Assembly: GCA_023336765.1 (NCBI GenBank) | Contig: JAMBLL010000195.1 | Coordinates: forward strand, 1 to 6,470 | DNA: 6,470 bases | DNA from: Actinomycetes bacterium | Lineage (GTDB): Bacteria; Actinomycetota; Acidimicrobiia; Spongiisociales; UBA5794 | Reading direction: 5' to 3' | In this document: piece after piece, positions 6,451-6,470 of the stretch | Layout of the letters: every line of letters starts with the position of its first letter | How positions within the stretch are numbered: position 1 is the first letter of the stretch | The notes under the pieces: generated by a model | Seen by the model: only the letters and a program-made list of their open reading frames with translations | What the model was told of the DNA's origin: nothing | Database searches by the model: none | Program-made: the position numbers and the translations under genes

Positions 6451-6470
6451 CACAGATCACAGACGACCAC
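6447..6470 (+). CDS. Start of a downstream gene, cut by the window end
   Basis: ATG at 6447 overlaps the M20 stop in an ATGA arrangement and opens a frame of eight codons (MTQITDDH) that runs off the window. The overlap mirrors the joins in the first operon and suggests coupled translation with the M20 gene. Too little is present to identify it, and no clear ribosome site is seen. Confidence 0.45.

Noticed and set aside
1..6470. CRISPR array, tRNA or rRNA gene, insertion sequence, or defence/phage genes
   Set aside because: Coding sequence fills almost all of the window, the gaps are 37, 61 and 88 bases, and no spaced direct repeats, transposase motifs or RNA-gene signatures were seen.

Overview
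The window reads as ordinary chromosomal DNA of a free-living actinobacterium, with moderately high GC judged by eye. Two things point there. First, the gene order Tat small subunit - tatC - HelY-type helicase is the order known in Mycobacterium (tatA-tatC-helY, downstream of the pafBC proteasome-associated genes). Second, there is a DUF4193 zinc-ribbon protein, a family essentially restricted to Actinobacteria. Sequence divergence and the neighbours after helY suggest a lineage outside the mycobacteria, possibly Acidimicrobiia-like, but that placement is inference and was not tested.

Layout, all on the + strand. Bases 1-37 are the end of an upstream spacer. Bases 38-4582 hold four head-to-tail genes: a TatA/TatB-like subunit, tatC, a Ski2/Mtr4-like helicase (helY) and a diacylglycerol/lipid kinase-family protein. 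Each joins the next by a four-base stop/start overlap (ATGA, GTGA, TTGA), so they look like one translationally coupled transcript. A 61-base gap with a plausible promoter leads to the small DUF4193 gene (4644-4979). An 88-base gap follows, holding four tandem 7-base units with GTAC/GTAT cores, an imperfect dyad and a weak promoter candidate. An M20-family metallopeptidase (5068-6450) comes next, and its stop codon overlaps the ATG of a further gene cut off by the window end.

Functionally, the first two genes build the twin-arginine export channel for folded proteins, the third remodels or unwinds nucleic acid, the fourth probably phosphorylates a lipid or related acceptor, and the M20 enzyme hydrolyses an amide or peptide bond in the cytoplasm. 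They look like co-transcribed housekeeping genes rather than one pathway. I found no mobile element, CRISPR array, RNA gene, phage gene or defence system. I do not think the window contains a spectacular undescribed system. The best second-look items are the heptad repeat, the uncharacterised DUF4193 protein, the TatB-like character of the single small Tat subunit, and the helY-lipid kinase coupling.
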